The position numbers and the translations under genes were made by a program. Below are positions 53,588-61,685 of a stretch of 64,000 nucleotides of DNA, piece after piece. The stretch lies in contig OZ244931.1 in assembly GCA_965222215.1 (NCBI GenBank), positions 2,418,001-2,482,000 of the forward strand, written 5' to 3'. How positions within the stretch are numbered: the first letter of the stretch is position 1; every line of letters begins with the position of its first letter. The DNA comes from JABJAG01 sp965222215. GTDB taxonomy: Bacteria; Pseudomonadota; Alphaproteobacteria; UBA6615. The notes below the pieces were generated by a model. The model made no database searches, was not told where the DNA came from, and was given only the letters and a program-made list of their open reading frames with translations.

Positions 53588-55773
53588 GCGAAGCAAAACC
53601 CGAAGTCGATGTCGTCACGTTCGAGGTGCTGCGCCACCGGCTGTGGGAACTGAATGACGAAATGGCGCTGATGGTGGGCCGTATTTCCGGTGCGCCTTCG
53701 GTCTACGAATCCGGCGACTTCAACGTCGCGATCCTGACCCCGGACGGACAGGGGCTCTACACCGGCGTTTTCGTCGTGCGCCAGGCGTCCGCCCTCGACA
53801 TCGTCGTCCAGAACGTCATCGAGATGTTCGGTGACGACGACATCCACGACGGCGACGCCTTCATGACCAGCGATCCATGGTACGGAGCGCTGCACGCCAT
53901 GGATGCAGCCGTTGTCATGCCGGTCTTCCACAACGGCGAACGCGTCGCGTGGACCGGCGTCGTGGTCCACGAACTCGACATGGGCGGCTCGCGCCCGGGA
54001 AGCTGGTGCGTCGGCGCGCGCGACGCCTATCAGGAGGTTCCCCTCACCCCGCCGGTGAAGATCGTCGAACAGGGCAAGGTCCGTCACGACGTGGAGGTCA
54101 CGTTCCTGCGCAACTCGCGCACGCCGGAAATGAACGCGCTGAACCTGCGCGCGAAGATCGCGGCCCAGAATATGACGGGCGAACGCCTGCGCGAGATCAT
54201 CGACGAGTACGGCCGCGATACCTTCATGGCGGTCCAGCAGCAGATCCTCGACTATGTCGAGCGCTCGATCCGCCAGCGCCTGTCCGAGCTGCCCGACGGC
54301 ACGTGGTACGCCAATGCGTTCCTCGACCATGACGGGCTGGCCAACCGGCTCTACCGGCTTCGGCTTGCGCTGACGAAATCCGGCGACCAACTGACCTTCG
54401 ATTTCACCGGCACCGACCCGCAGGCACCCGGCACGATCAACTGTGCATGGTCCGGCCTCGTCGGCGGCATCCTGCAGGCCGCTTTCCCACTGCTCTGCTA
54501 CGACATCCCGTGGTCGCACGGCGCGGTGATGCGCTGCATCGACATCGTTTCGCAGGAAGGCACGCTCAACAACGCGCTTTTCCCCGCGGGAACGAGCATG
54601 GCAACAGTCAATGCCTGCCAGTCCACCGGCAATCTCGTCTGGGAGGCCTTCGGCAAGATGTATGGCTGCGGCGATGAGATTCTGCGCGAGGAAGTGATGG
54701 GGCTGTGTTACGGCGGCGTGAACATGTCGGTCATCGCCGGCAAGCACGGTGACGGCCGTCCCTTCGTGAACATGTTCACGGATTCGGTCGGCGGCGGTGG
54801 TGGGCGGTCCTTCGGCGACGGGATCGACACCTGCGGCAACTTCATCGCGCCGGCCTACGGCATTCCCAATGTGGAGCGGATCGAGAGCCTGATCCCGATG
54901 CTCTACGTCTACCGGCGCGAACGCGAGGAAACGGCCGGCGCGGGCCAGTACCGCGGCGGCGTGGGGCTGGAATACATGCTCGTTCCGCACGGCACCGAGG
55001 CCGAGATGGAGGCCGTGCTGTTCTCCACCGGCTGCGCCCACATGGAAACCAAGGGCGTGGCCGGCGGGCTGCCCGGCAGCATCCAGCGCAACGTCGTCCT
55101 GCACGATGCCGGCGTGAAGCAGGCCATGGCCGAAGGACGTATCCCCACCAGCCTCGACCAGCTCACACCGGGAGAAATCGATATCGCCGACGCCAAGGAT
55201 GTGCGCTGGATTCAGGCGGGCGACGCCTGGCTGTGCCTGTGTACCGGCGGCGGCGGTTACGGCGACCCGCTGCGACGCGACCCGGACATGGTCGCGCGCG
55301 ACGTACGGCGCCGGCTGTGTACTGCCGACGAGGCCGAGCGCCTGTACGGCGTCCTGCTCGGCGCGGACGGCCAGCCTGACACGGAAGCCACCCACACGCG
55401 CCGGGACGAGGTTCGCCGCAAGCGGCTGAAGGAAGGCGACGCTCCTGAATCCTCACAGCGGACAACGAAGTTCAATGGCGCGGAGCGGTTTCGGGTCGGC
55501 GAAATCCTCGCGGTGCGCGAGGACGAAGACGGACCTGTGCTGGGATGCCGCGAATGCGGCCACGTCTTCGGCCCGGCCGGTGACGACCCGCGCGCCCGCG
55601 CGGTGGTCGTTGAGCGTGAGATCGAGGAACTGTCACCGGTGAATGCCTGGCGCGCCGAAAGCGACGTCGTTTTTCGGGAATACGCCTGCGCAGGCTGCGG
55701 CACGCTGTTCGCCACCGATCTTCAGCTTCGCGCGGAAGACCCGCGCATGCCGGAGATGCACCTGAAGATCTGA
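53584..55773 (+). CDS. HyuB-type subunit fused to a carboxylase-gamma-like zinc ribbon (HyuB, set 2)
   Basis: The protein has 729 residues. Residues 1 to about 590 are a complete HyuB domain: VDVVTFEVLRHRLWELNDEM, SDPWYGALHAMDAAVVMP and the closing LCTGGGGYGDPLRRDPDMVA. A charged linker follows, then about 620-729 with two cysteine pairs, CREC (655, 658) and CAGC (702, 705), the layout of the small gamma subunit of acetone carboxylase and the Apc2 subunit of acetophenone carboxylase. The fusion suggests ATP-dependent carboxylation of a ketone and not ring hydrolysis. ATG 53584 overlaps the HyuA stop. It converges on amidohydrolase copy 2. Confidence 0.85.
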   Translation: MSEAKPEVDVVTFEVLRHRLWELNDEMALMVGRISGAPSVYESGDFNVAILTPDGQGLYTGVFVVRQASALDIVVQNVIEMFGDDDIHDGDAFMTSDPWYGALHAMDAAVVMPVFHNGERVAWTGVVVHELDMGGSRPGSWCVGARDAYQEVPLTPPVKIVEQGKVRHDVEVTFLRNSRTPEMNALNLRAKIAAQNMTGERLREIIDEYGRDTFMAVQQQILDYVERSIRQRLSELPDGTWYANAFLDHDGLANRLYRLRLALTKSGDQLTFDFTGTDPQAPGTINCAWSGLVGGILQAAFPLLCYDIPWSHGAVMRCIDIVSQEGTLNNALFPAGTSMATVNACQSTGNLVWEAFGKMYGCGDEILREEVMGLCYGGVNMSVIAGKHGDGRPFVNMFTDSVGGGGGRSFGDGIDTCGNFIAPAYGIPNVERIESLIPMLYVYRREREETAGAGQYRGGVGLEYMLVPHGTEAEMEAVLFSTGCAHMETKGVAGGLPGSIQRNVVLHDAGVKQAMAEGRIPTSLDQLTPGEIDIADAKDVRWIQAGDAWLCLCTGGGGYGDPLRRDPDMVARDVRRRLCTADEAERLYGVLLGADGQPDTEATHTRRDEVRRKRLKEGDAPESSQRTTKFNGAERFRVGEILAVREDEDGPVLGCRECGHVFGPAGDDPRARAVVVEREIEELSPVNAWRAESDVVFREYACAGCGTLFATDLQLRAEDPRMPEMHLKI

Positions 55774-55783
55774 ACGCGCGCGG

Positions 55784-56770
55784 CTACAGTGCAAACACCG
55801 CCCGGGCGTTTGCGGTCCGGATCGCACGGGCCTGGTCGGCGGGCAACGCATCGACCAGCGCATGCAGCGCATCGACATCCGCGCCCATCGGCAAATCCGT
55901 TCCGAACATCACCTGACCGGGCCCGGAGACCTCGATGCAAAGATTGAGCGCACCGGCGTTGTAAAGAACGGAATCGTACCAGATCGCTTCCAGATAGCTG
56001 CCCGGCGGACGGTCGATCTTCTTCTCGGCCAGCGTGTCGCGGTCGAAGAACATGTCGATGCGCCCGGCGACATAGGGCAGGAAACCACCGCCATGGGCGG
56101 CGATCAGCCTGATGCCCGGATAGCGGTCTACAAACCCGTCGAGGATCATCCGCGCGACGGCGAGCGTGGTGTCGTACATGAAGCCGATGCCAGGCATCAG
56201 GATGCGTTCGCGGGTGAATTCCGCCTCGCGTGCGCCGAACGGCGCGGCCGGGTGCACAAACACCGGCAGACCGTGACGGTCGATCGCCTCCCAGGTCGGG
56301 GCGAACAGCGGATCGACGAGGTGCTTGCCGGCGATGGTGGCCGTTACCATCACGCCCACCGCGCCGCCGGCGACGGCGCGCTCCAGTTCCGCGGGCGCCT
56401 TCTCGGGGTACTGCCAGGGCAGCGAGGCGAGCCAGCGAATCCGGCCGGGATGAGCCGTCTGGCCAGCGGCCATGTCGTCATTGACCCGCCGCGCGGCCTC
56501 GGCGCTGATGTCCTCGCCGCCCCAGAACACGTTGGGCGAGGTCAGCGAGACGATGGCGAGATCGATGGCGTAGCTGTCCATCTGGCGCAGCTTGACATCG
56601 TAGTCGAAAGCCTCCGGCTGGAGTACCGACGCAGGCACCCCCTTCTCGACCAGGTATTCCCTGTCATCGGCCATGCGCGCGGTGCCGTAATCCGGCCCGC
56701 CTTCCGCAATGAGAAGGTCGAGCCAGGCCTGTCCGAAGGCATGGGTGTGGATGTCGATGACCTCCGCCAA
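55784..56770 (-). CDS. Amidohydrolase of the ACMSD family, copy 2
   Basis: The protein has about 328 residues. It shares the metal-site layout of copy 1: HxH in VIDIHTHAFG, His in VFVHPAAPF, His in AAHGGGFLPYVAGRIDMF, Asp in VMFGTDLPMG. The motif DRPPGSYLEAIWYDS also matches copy 1. The best start is TTG 56770, with GAGGAGG nine bases upstream; no ATG or GTG begins the homology. The far-upstream frame is not coding. It is 100 bp downstream of the alpha/beta hydrolase, behind a terminator. Decarboxylation or hydrolysis of an acid related to the carboxylase product is possible. Confidence 0.85.
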   Translation of the reverse strand: MAEVIDIHTHAFGQAWLDLLIAEGGPDYGTARMADDREYLVEKGVPASVLQPEAFDYDVKLRQMDSYAIDLAIVSLTSPNVFWGGEDISAEAARRVNDDMAAGQTAHPGRIRWLASLPWQYPEKAPAELERAVAGGAVGVMVTATIAGKHLVDPLFAPTWEAIDRHGLPVFVHPAAPFGAREAEFTRERILMPGIGFMYDTTLAVARMILDGFVDRYPGIRLIAAHGGGFLPYVAGRIDMFFDRDTLAEKKIDRPPGSYLEAIWYDSVLYNAGALNLCIEVSGPGQVMFGTDLPMGADVDALHALVDALPADQARAIRTANARAVFAL

Positions 56771-56810
56771 ATGCCGATCCTCCTCACTGCGAACCCGGAC
56801 GCGCCGGTCC

Positions 56811-56846
56811 GAAAACGAAAACGGGCGGCACCGAAGCACCGCCCGT
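56811..56846 (-). terminator. Terminator after the alpha/beta hydrolase, UUCG tetraloop
   Basis: On the minus strand ACGGGCGG (56846-56839) pairs with CCGCCCGT (56828-56821) around TG-CTTCGG-TG, followed by TTTCGTTTTC. It lies 25 bp after the hydrolase stop. Its core nearly equals that of the TRAP operon terminator. Confidence 0.9.
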
Positions 56847-56870
56847 GGTCTTTGAAAGCCGCCCCGGGGC

Positions 56871-57812
56871 CTACTCGGCCGCCTGCGCCAGCAGCGCCTC
56901 CGGGCCGAACAGAAGGTCCTTGAGCCACTGCGCCTGCGCGCCGGACACCTTCGCCAGATGTTCGTTGTTCGAGTACAAGCTCATATGGTCGACCCCCTCA
57001 ACAATCGCGAGCTCCTTGTTGGGGCACGGGATCGCGTTGTAGACGTCGATTTCGAGGTCCGCCGAGGTGATGTTGTCGCCCTTTGCGATCGCCATCATGT
57101 AGGGCGTCTCGTAGACGCGCTTGGCATACGGCATCACGTCGTACTGCATCAGCAGTTCGACCGATTCGATCGTGTTTTCGTGGACGTGAAGCGGCGCCTC
57201 GCGCTCCTTGATGTCGTTGAAGATCGTGCAAACATGCGGGAACGGCCAGGCGCTGACTACATTGTCGGGGTCGGTCGTCGACATGGCGATCATCTGGCTC
57301 GGCTCCCCCGCCTGGCGCCGTTCGCGATCCTCGAGGATCAGCTTCTGCAGCGCGGCGAACTTCCGCTCGCCATGGCAGCGTCGCATGGTCGGGAACCCGT
57401 CGACGACCGGCACCACCGACATCGCGAACTTCACGCGGCTGTCGAGTGCCGCCACGCAGACCGCGTGGCCGCCGGAGTAAGAAATTCCCCACACCCCGAT
57501 CCGGTCCGTGTCGATATTGTCGAGCGTCTTCGCGTAGGACACCGCGTTGCGGTAGTCCTCGATCTGGTCCCACGGATTGATGTGCTGGCGCGGCTCGCCG
57601 TCGCTCGCACCGAAGCGGCGATAGTCGAACACGAGACAGGCGCAGCCGATCTCGACGAAATCGTCCGCGTAGTACGGCATGACGATTTCCTTCACGTAGC
57701 ACCAGCCGCCGGCCATGACGACCAACGGCGGATTGGTCGCCCCGTCCGGGGTGTACAAGGTGCCGCGAATGGTATCGCCACAGGAATTGAACTCTACGTC
57801 GCGCGTTTGCAT
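56871..57812 (-). CDS. Alpha/beta hydrolase (dienelactone hydrolase/acetyl-xylan-esterase-like)
   Basis: The protein has 313 residues: a core with PPLVVMAGGWCYVKE, VFDYRRFGASDG, the nucleophile elbow GVWGISYSGGHAV and a C-terminal His in VEGVDHMSLYS. Hydrolases of this kind (YcjY/dienelactone types) cleave esters, lactones or C-C bonds. The ATG at 57812 is followed downstream by a terminator. The palindrome at 57841-57856 lies 29 bp upstream, so the gene probably has its own regulated promoter, in the gap after the CoA ligase. Confidence 0.88.
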   Translation of the reverse strand: MQTRDVEFNSCGDTIRGTLYTPDGATNPPLVVMAGGWCYVKEIVMPYYADDFVEIGCACLVFDYRRFGASDGEPRQHINPWDQIEDYRNAVSYAKTLDNIDTDRIGVWGISYSGGHAVCVAALDSRVKFAMSVVPVVDGFPTMRRCHGERKFAALQKLILEDRERRQAGEPSQMIAMSTTDPDNVVSAWPFPHVCTIFNDIKEREAPLHVHENTIESVELLMQYDVMPYAKRVYETPYMMAIAKGDNITSADLEIDVYNAIPCPNKELAIVEGVDHMSLYSNNEHLAKVSGAQAQWLKDLLFGPEALLAQAAE

Positions 57813-57840
57813 GCGTCTTACTCCCTTTAGCCTTTTGTGT

Positions 57841-57856
57841 TTTCACCTATGTGAAA
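57841..57856. promoter_or_regulatory. Palindromic operator candidate upstream of the hydrolase
   Basis: TTTCAC-CTAT-GTGAAA repeats the site at 51290-51305 with one changed spacer base. It lies 29 bp before the hydrolase ATG on the minus strand, a similar distance as at the TRAP operon. Adjacent sequence is not conserved except for a following run of A/C. Confidence 0.65.
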
Positions 57857-57900
57857 CAGGCACTTACCTCGTTTCAGCGTGTGCCTGCTTGGATTAACTG

Positions 57901-59544
57901 TCAACTCTCGTCGCCAACCTTCGCTGCGATCTGGTCCCGCAACATGTTCTTCCGAATCTTGCCTGCCGCCGTGCGCGGGAACGCCTCTATGATCTCCAGG
58001 CGTTCGGGATATTTCTGCTTCGCCATGCCGGTGCGGTCGAGAAACGTAACCATATCCTCGAACGACAACGTGGCGCCGTCTTCCAGGACGACAAACGCAC
58101 ATCCGGTCTCGCCCATGCGTGGATGCGGCATCGCGACCACGGCCGCTTCGTGGATTGCCGGATGTTCATGCAGCGCGTCCTCGATCTCACGCGGCGAGAT
58201 ATTTTCGCCGCCCCTAATGATCAGGTCCTTCGACCGGCCGGTGATCACCAGCGCGCCGTCTTCCGTCATCATGGCGAGGTCGCCCGTGTGGAAGAACCCG
58301 TCAGCCTCGAAGGCTTCCGCGTTATGGTCGTCGGCCGCATAGCCGAGGCACATCTCCGGACCGCGTGACAGGATTTCCCCCTCCTCGCCGACGCCGAGTT
58401 CACGCCCGTCGGCCGGATCGACGATTTTGACCTCGTGCCCGACGATCAGTCCTTCCGTGGTCGCGCCGAGCTTTTCCTCGTCGCGGCTGTTCACGCCAAG
58501 CGTCACCGTCGGCGCTTCTGTCGAGCCGTAGACCCGCGAACACACGCACCGCTCGAATGCGCTGTGCGCGTTGTAGATCACTTCCGGCGGCACCGGCGCA
58601 CCGCCGGAGGGGAAGAAACGCAGGCTCGGGAACGGCCGCTCGTTGCGGCGAGCGAAGTCCGTCAGTTCCTGCAGAAAGACCGTGGCGGCGATGGTGAATG
58701 TGACGCCGTATTCGTCGATCAGGTCGCCCGCCGCCTCGGCGTTCCACGTCTCCATGAACACCGCCGGTGCGTTCAGCGTGAACGGCATCTGGATGCCGTA
58801 CAGGTAACCGGTGATATGCGACACCGGCGACGGCATCAGGATGACGTCGCTGTCGTCCAGACTCAGGAAGTTCGAGATCGCCTGGATTTCCGTATCGATG
58901 GTGTTGTGGCTGTGCAGCACGCCCTTCGGCCGCCCCGTCGTGCCCGAGGTGTACATAATCAGCTTCACGGCATTGGGGTCGACATCGGGCCGGGAGAAAC
59001 CGTCCAAGTCGCCTTCGGCCAGCAGATCGTCGAATGTATCGGCGCCCTCGGCGCTGCCGCGAACCGTGATGACATGCTCGAGGTCGGGAAGTTCAGCGCG
59101 GTGCCGCGCGACCATGTCGGCGTAGTCGAACTTGCGGAATGTGGTCGGGATGAAGAACGCCTTCGTGCCCGCATCGCGCAGGATGTAGGTCACCTCCGCA
59201 TCGCGATAGATCGGGATGATCGGATTGCAGACGAGCCCGAGCATCGCGCAGGCAAGGTCGATCGCGACGGTTTCCGGCCAGTTGGGCAGTTCGAAGCTGA
59301 CGACATCACCGGCGACAAGGCCACGCCCCTGGAGCGCGCTTGCCAACGCGCGGGCCTGCCGGGCGATCTCAGAGACAGTCACAGACCGTTTGCCCTCAAT
59401 GAACAGGACCTTGTCGGGATTGCGCGCGAGGACGTCGTCGAGCTGGTCCGCCAGCGTCAGGTTTCGCCAGACGCCGCTCGCCGTGTTTTCCGCGATCAGC
59501 TCGTCGGTCAGTCGCGTTTTCCAGCCGCTCACATCGTCGCGCAT
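57901..59544 (-). CDS. Acyl-CoA synthetase (AMP-forming)
   Basis: The protein has 547 residues and is a complete adenylate-forming ligase: MYTSGTTGRPKGVLHSH as P-loop, RVYGSTEAPTVTLG, FHTGDLAMM, the hinge GRSKDLIIRGGENISPREIE, and the C-terminal Lys in PRTAAGKIRKNMLR. It makes an acyl-CoA from a carboxylic acid. The substrate pocket residues do not match a class I recognise. It is 9 bp downstream of the acyl-CoA dehydrogenase and follows the enoyl-CoA hydratase, so the three form one minus-strand operon under the TetR region. Confidence 0.9.
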   Translation of the reverse strand: MRDDVSGWKTRLTDELIAENTASGVWRNLTLADQLDDVLARNPDKVLFIEGKRSVTVSEIARQARALASALQGRGLVAGDVVSFELPNWPETVAIDLACAMLGLVCNPIIPIYRDAEVTYILRDAGTKAFFIPTTFRKFDYADMVARHRAELPDLEHVITVRGSAEGADTFDDLLAEGDLDGFSRPDVDPNAVKLIMYTSGTTGRPKGVLHSHNTIDTEIQAISNFLSLDDSDVILMPSPVSHITGYLYGIQMPFTLNAPAVFMETWNAEAAGDLIDEYGVTFTIAATVFLQELTDFARRNERPFPSLRFFPSGGAPVPPEVIYNAHSAFERCVCSRVYGSTEAPTVTLGVNSRDEEKLGATTEGLIVGHEVKIVDPADGRELGVGEEGEILSRGPEMCLGYAADDHNAEAFEADGFFHTGDLAMMTEDGALVITGRSKDLIIRGGENISPREIEDALHEHPAIHEAAVVAMPHPRMGETGCAFVVLEDGATLSFEDMVTFLDRTGMAKQKYPERLEIIEAFPRTAAGKIRKNMLRDQIAAKVGDES

Positions 59545-59553
59545 GGCCGCCCC

Positions 59554-60726
59554 CTATTCGCGCGCCAGCCGCAGCCGGTTGGCGATGTTGTTCTTCTGGA
59601 TCGCCGACGAGCCGCCGATGATCGGCATCAAGAGCGCCTCGCGCACGTAACGCTCCATGTCGAACTCCTTGATGTAGCCGTAGGCGCCCATCACCTGCTG
59701 GCAGGCGAGCACGATGTCCTTCGCCGTGTCGCTGACGTAGAGCTTCGCCATGGAGGTCTCGACCGAGGCGGACTTCTTTTCGTCGAGCAGCCAGGCCGCG
59801 TGATAGGTCATCAGGCGGCAGGCGTGGAGCTTGGTCTTCGCGTCCACGAGCATGTGACGGACCGACTGGTAAGCCGATACCGGCTTGCCGAACTGCTTGC
59901 GCTCCTGGGCGTATTCCCACGCGTCGTCCACGGCCGCCGCCGCATTGCCCAGAGCGAGCGCCGCAACCTCGATCTTCTCGACGTCGAGACCCGGGCCGAC
60001 GATGCGGCGCCACCCGTCGTTCCAGCCGTCTTCCCCGCCGACGATGTTCTCGGCCGGTATCTCCACGTCCTCGAAGGTCACGTCGCAGGTGGACGCTCCC
60101 TTCATGCCCATCGAGTTCTGTAGCTCGATGGTGACGCCTTCCGCATCCGGCGGGATCAGAACGATCGAAAGGTTCTTGTAGCGCTCGCCCTCACGATCGC
60201 TCTTCACCACCGTGTAGATGTAGTCGGCGATGTTCGCACCGGAGCAGAACCGCTTTGCGCCGTTGATCCTGACCGTCCCGCCATTGCCCTCGCGGACGGC
60301 GGTCGTGCGCACACTCGCGACATCCGCGCCGACATCGGGTTCGGAAATTCCATAGGCGAAGATCAGCTTGCCCTCGGCAAGCTTGGGGAGCAGTTCGCGC
60401 TTCTGCTCTTCGCTGCCGACTTCCTCGATGTTCATGCCGCCGTAGCAGGCGCACATGATGAACGGAACAGCCACGGCCATGGAACGCCGCGCCAATTCCT
60501 CGATCACCACCATCGTGGCCGTGATGTCGCGGCCGGCCCCGCCGTATTCCTCGGGCACCGTAAGCGCGTTCACGCCCAGCGCCGACAGCTTGTCAAATAT
60601 CTCGCGCGGGAAATCGTTTTCCCGGTCCCAGCGCTGGGCGTCCTCGCGCGGCATCTCGTTCTCGACGAATCGCCGCACAGTGTCGCGCAGCATCGTGACG
60701 TGCTCGGCTTCCTGGAAGTGCTCCAT
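59554..60726 (-). CDS. Acyl-CoA dehydrogenase family protein with atypical catalytic motif
   Basis: The protein has 390 residues with the acyl-CoA dehydrogenase fold: VPEEYGGAGRDITATMVVIE, FAYGISEPDVGADVASVRT, KRFCSGANIADYIYTV and QQVMGAYGYIKEFDMERYVR. The position that holds the catalytic Glu in medium-chain enzymes reads IGGSSAIQ, with neither the EGT nor the SEI form of the motif, so the base may lie elsewhere or the reaction differ. It lies between the enoyl-CoA hydratase (12 bp) and the CoA ligase (9 bp). The substrate is unknown. Confidence 0.9.
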   Translation of the reverse strand: MEHFQEAEHVTMLRDTVRRFVENEMPREDAQRWDRENDFPREIFDKLSALGVNALTVPEEYGGAGRDITATMVVIEELARRSMAVAVPFIMCACYGGMNIEEVGSEEQKRELLPKLAEGKLIFAYGISEPDVGADVASVRTTAVREGNGGTVRINGAKRFCSGANIADYIYTVVKSDREGERYKNLSIVLIPPDAEGVTIELQNSMGMKGASTCDVTFEDVEIPAENIVGGEDGWNDGWRRIVGPGLDVEKIEVAALALGNAAAAVDDAWEYAQERKQFGKPVSAYQSVRHMLVDAKTKLHACRLMTYHAAWLLDEKKSASVETSMAKLYVSDTAKDIVLACQQVMGAYGYIKEFDMERYVREALLMPIIGGSSAIQKNNIANRLRLARE

Positions 60727-60738
60727 CGTCGGATCCGC

Positions 60739-61533
60739 CTACTTGCCCGTGAACTTCGGCTTGCCCTTGTTCAGGAAGGCGTCGGTCGCGATCTTGTGGT
60801 CCTGGGTCATCTGCGACATCGCCTCGAAATTGAACGCCGTATCGAGCACCGCGTTGGCCGCCTGCTTGAGGCCGGCGTTCACGGACGCCTTCGTCCACTT
60901 GATGGCGTTGATCGCGCCGCCCGCGAGGCGTTCGGCCATCGCGTTCACGGCATCGTCAAGCTCGCCGGCCGGCACCGCATGATTGATGAGCCCGATCGAC
61001 GCGGCATCTTTCGCGTTGAGCAGGTCGCCCGTCATCAGGAATTCCTTGGCGCGGGCGTAGCCGATGAGCTGCGGCCAGATCACCGCACCGCCATCGCCCG
61101 CCACGAGGCCGACCGCCACATGGGGATCGCCCAGCTTGGCCTCCTCCGCCGCGTAGATGATGTCGCAGTAGAGCGCGATGGTGCAGCCGAGCCCGATGGC
61201 ATGACCGGGCAGGCGCGCGATGATGGGTTTCTCAAGGTCGAGCAGGCCGTTGACGAGGCGCTTGCCCTCCCAGACGGTGCGCGCGAAAGCGCCCGGGTCA
61301 CCGTGCATGTCGTTCAGCCACTGCAGATCGCCGCCGGCGCAGAAGGCATCGCCCTCGCCGGTCAGGATCACGACATCGGCGTCGTGGTCGGCGTCGACGT
61401 CATAGAAAATGCGCGACAGTTCCTCGTGAAGGACCGCATCGACCGCGTTGAGCGTGCCGGGGCGCGACATCGTCAAGGTCAGGATGCGACCGTTGCGCTC
61501 GGCCCTGATGGCTTCGTAGTTGTCGTAATTCAT
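60739..61533 (-). CDS. Enoyl-CoA hydratase/isomerase family protein
   Basis: The protein has 264 residues with a crotonase fold: LTLTMSRPGTLNAVD, the oxyanion segment GEGDAFCAGGDLQW, and ARLPGHAIGLGCTIALYCDI. AAEEAKLGDPHVAVGLVAGDGG carries the region of the second acidic residue as Asp, as in several isomerases or hydrolases. ATG 61533 starts the homology; the ribosome site is weak. It is the first gene of the operon with the acyl-CoA dehydrogenase and ligase, and is divergent from the TetR gene across a strong palindromic region. Confidence 0.9.
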   Translation of the reverse strand: MNYDNYEAIRAERNGRILTLTMSRPGTLNAVDAVLHEELSRIFYDVDADHDADVVILTGEGDAFCAGGDLQWLNDMHGDPGAFARTVWEGKRLVNGLLDLEKPIIARLPGHAIGLGCTIALYCDIIYAAEEAKLGDPHVAVGLVAGDGGAVIWPQLIGYARAKEFLMTGDLLNAKDAASIGLINHAVPAGELDDAVNAMAERLAGGAINAIKWTKASVNAGLKQAANAVLDTAFNFEAMSQMTQDHKIATDAFLNKGKPKFTGK

Positions 61534-61560
61534 CGCACACCCAATTCCGACCTCGTTCCT

Positions 61561-61580
61561 GTTGCGAGAACTATCGCAAC
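61561..61580. promoter_or_regulatory. Inverted repeat in the ECH/TetR divergent region
   Basis: GTTGCGA-N6-TCGCAAC is a perfect 7-bp inverted repeat, 27 bp upstream of the enoyl-CoA hydratase ATG. It may be a second operator or part of the leader. It differs from the TetR-like palindrome next to it. Confidence 0.5.
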
Positions 61581-61595
61581 GGGACGCCGCTACGT

Positions 61596-61634
61596 CAAAT
61601 AAAATGAATGATGGCTCATTATTCATTTTATTTG
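61596..61634. promoter_or_regulatory. Large palindromic operator candidate for the TetR regulator
   Basis: CAAATAAAATGAAT (61596-61609) and ATTCATTTTATTTG (61621-61634) are perfect 14-bp inverted arms around GATGGCTCATT; the centre AATGA-N4-TCATT adds an inner dyad. It is AT-rich in a GC-rich genome, lies midway between the two divergent ATG codons, and is of a size that fits two TetR dimers. Confidence 0.75.
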
Positions 61635-61685
61635 CGTCGGCGCGCGCACCTGGGAGACACTGTGGTCCGATATTCGAGACCAGCG

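Noticed and set aside
53428..55395. A 655-codon minus-strand frame
   Set aside because: It is opposite the HyuB/carboxylase-like gene and shows no family motif.
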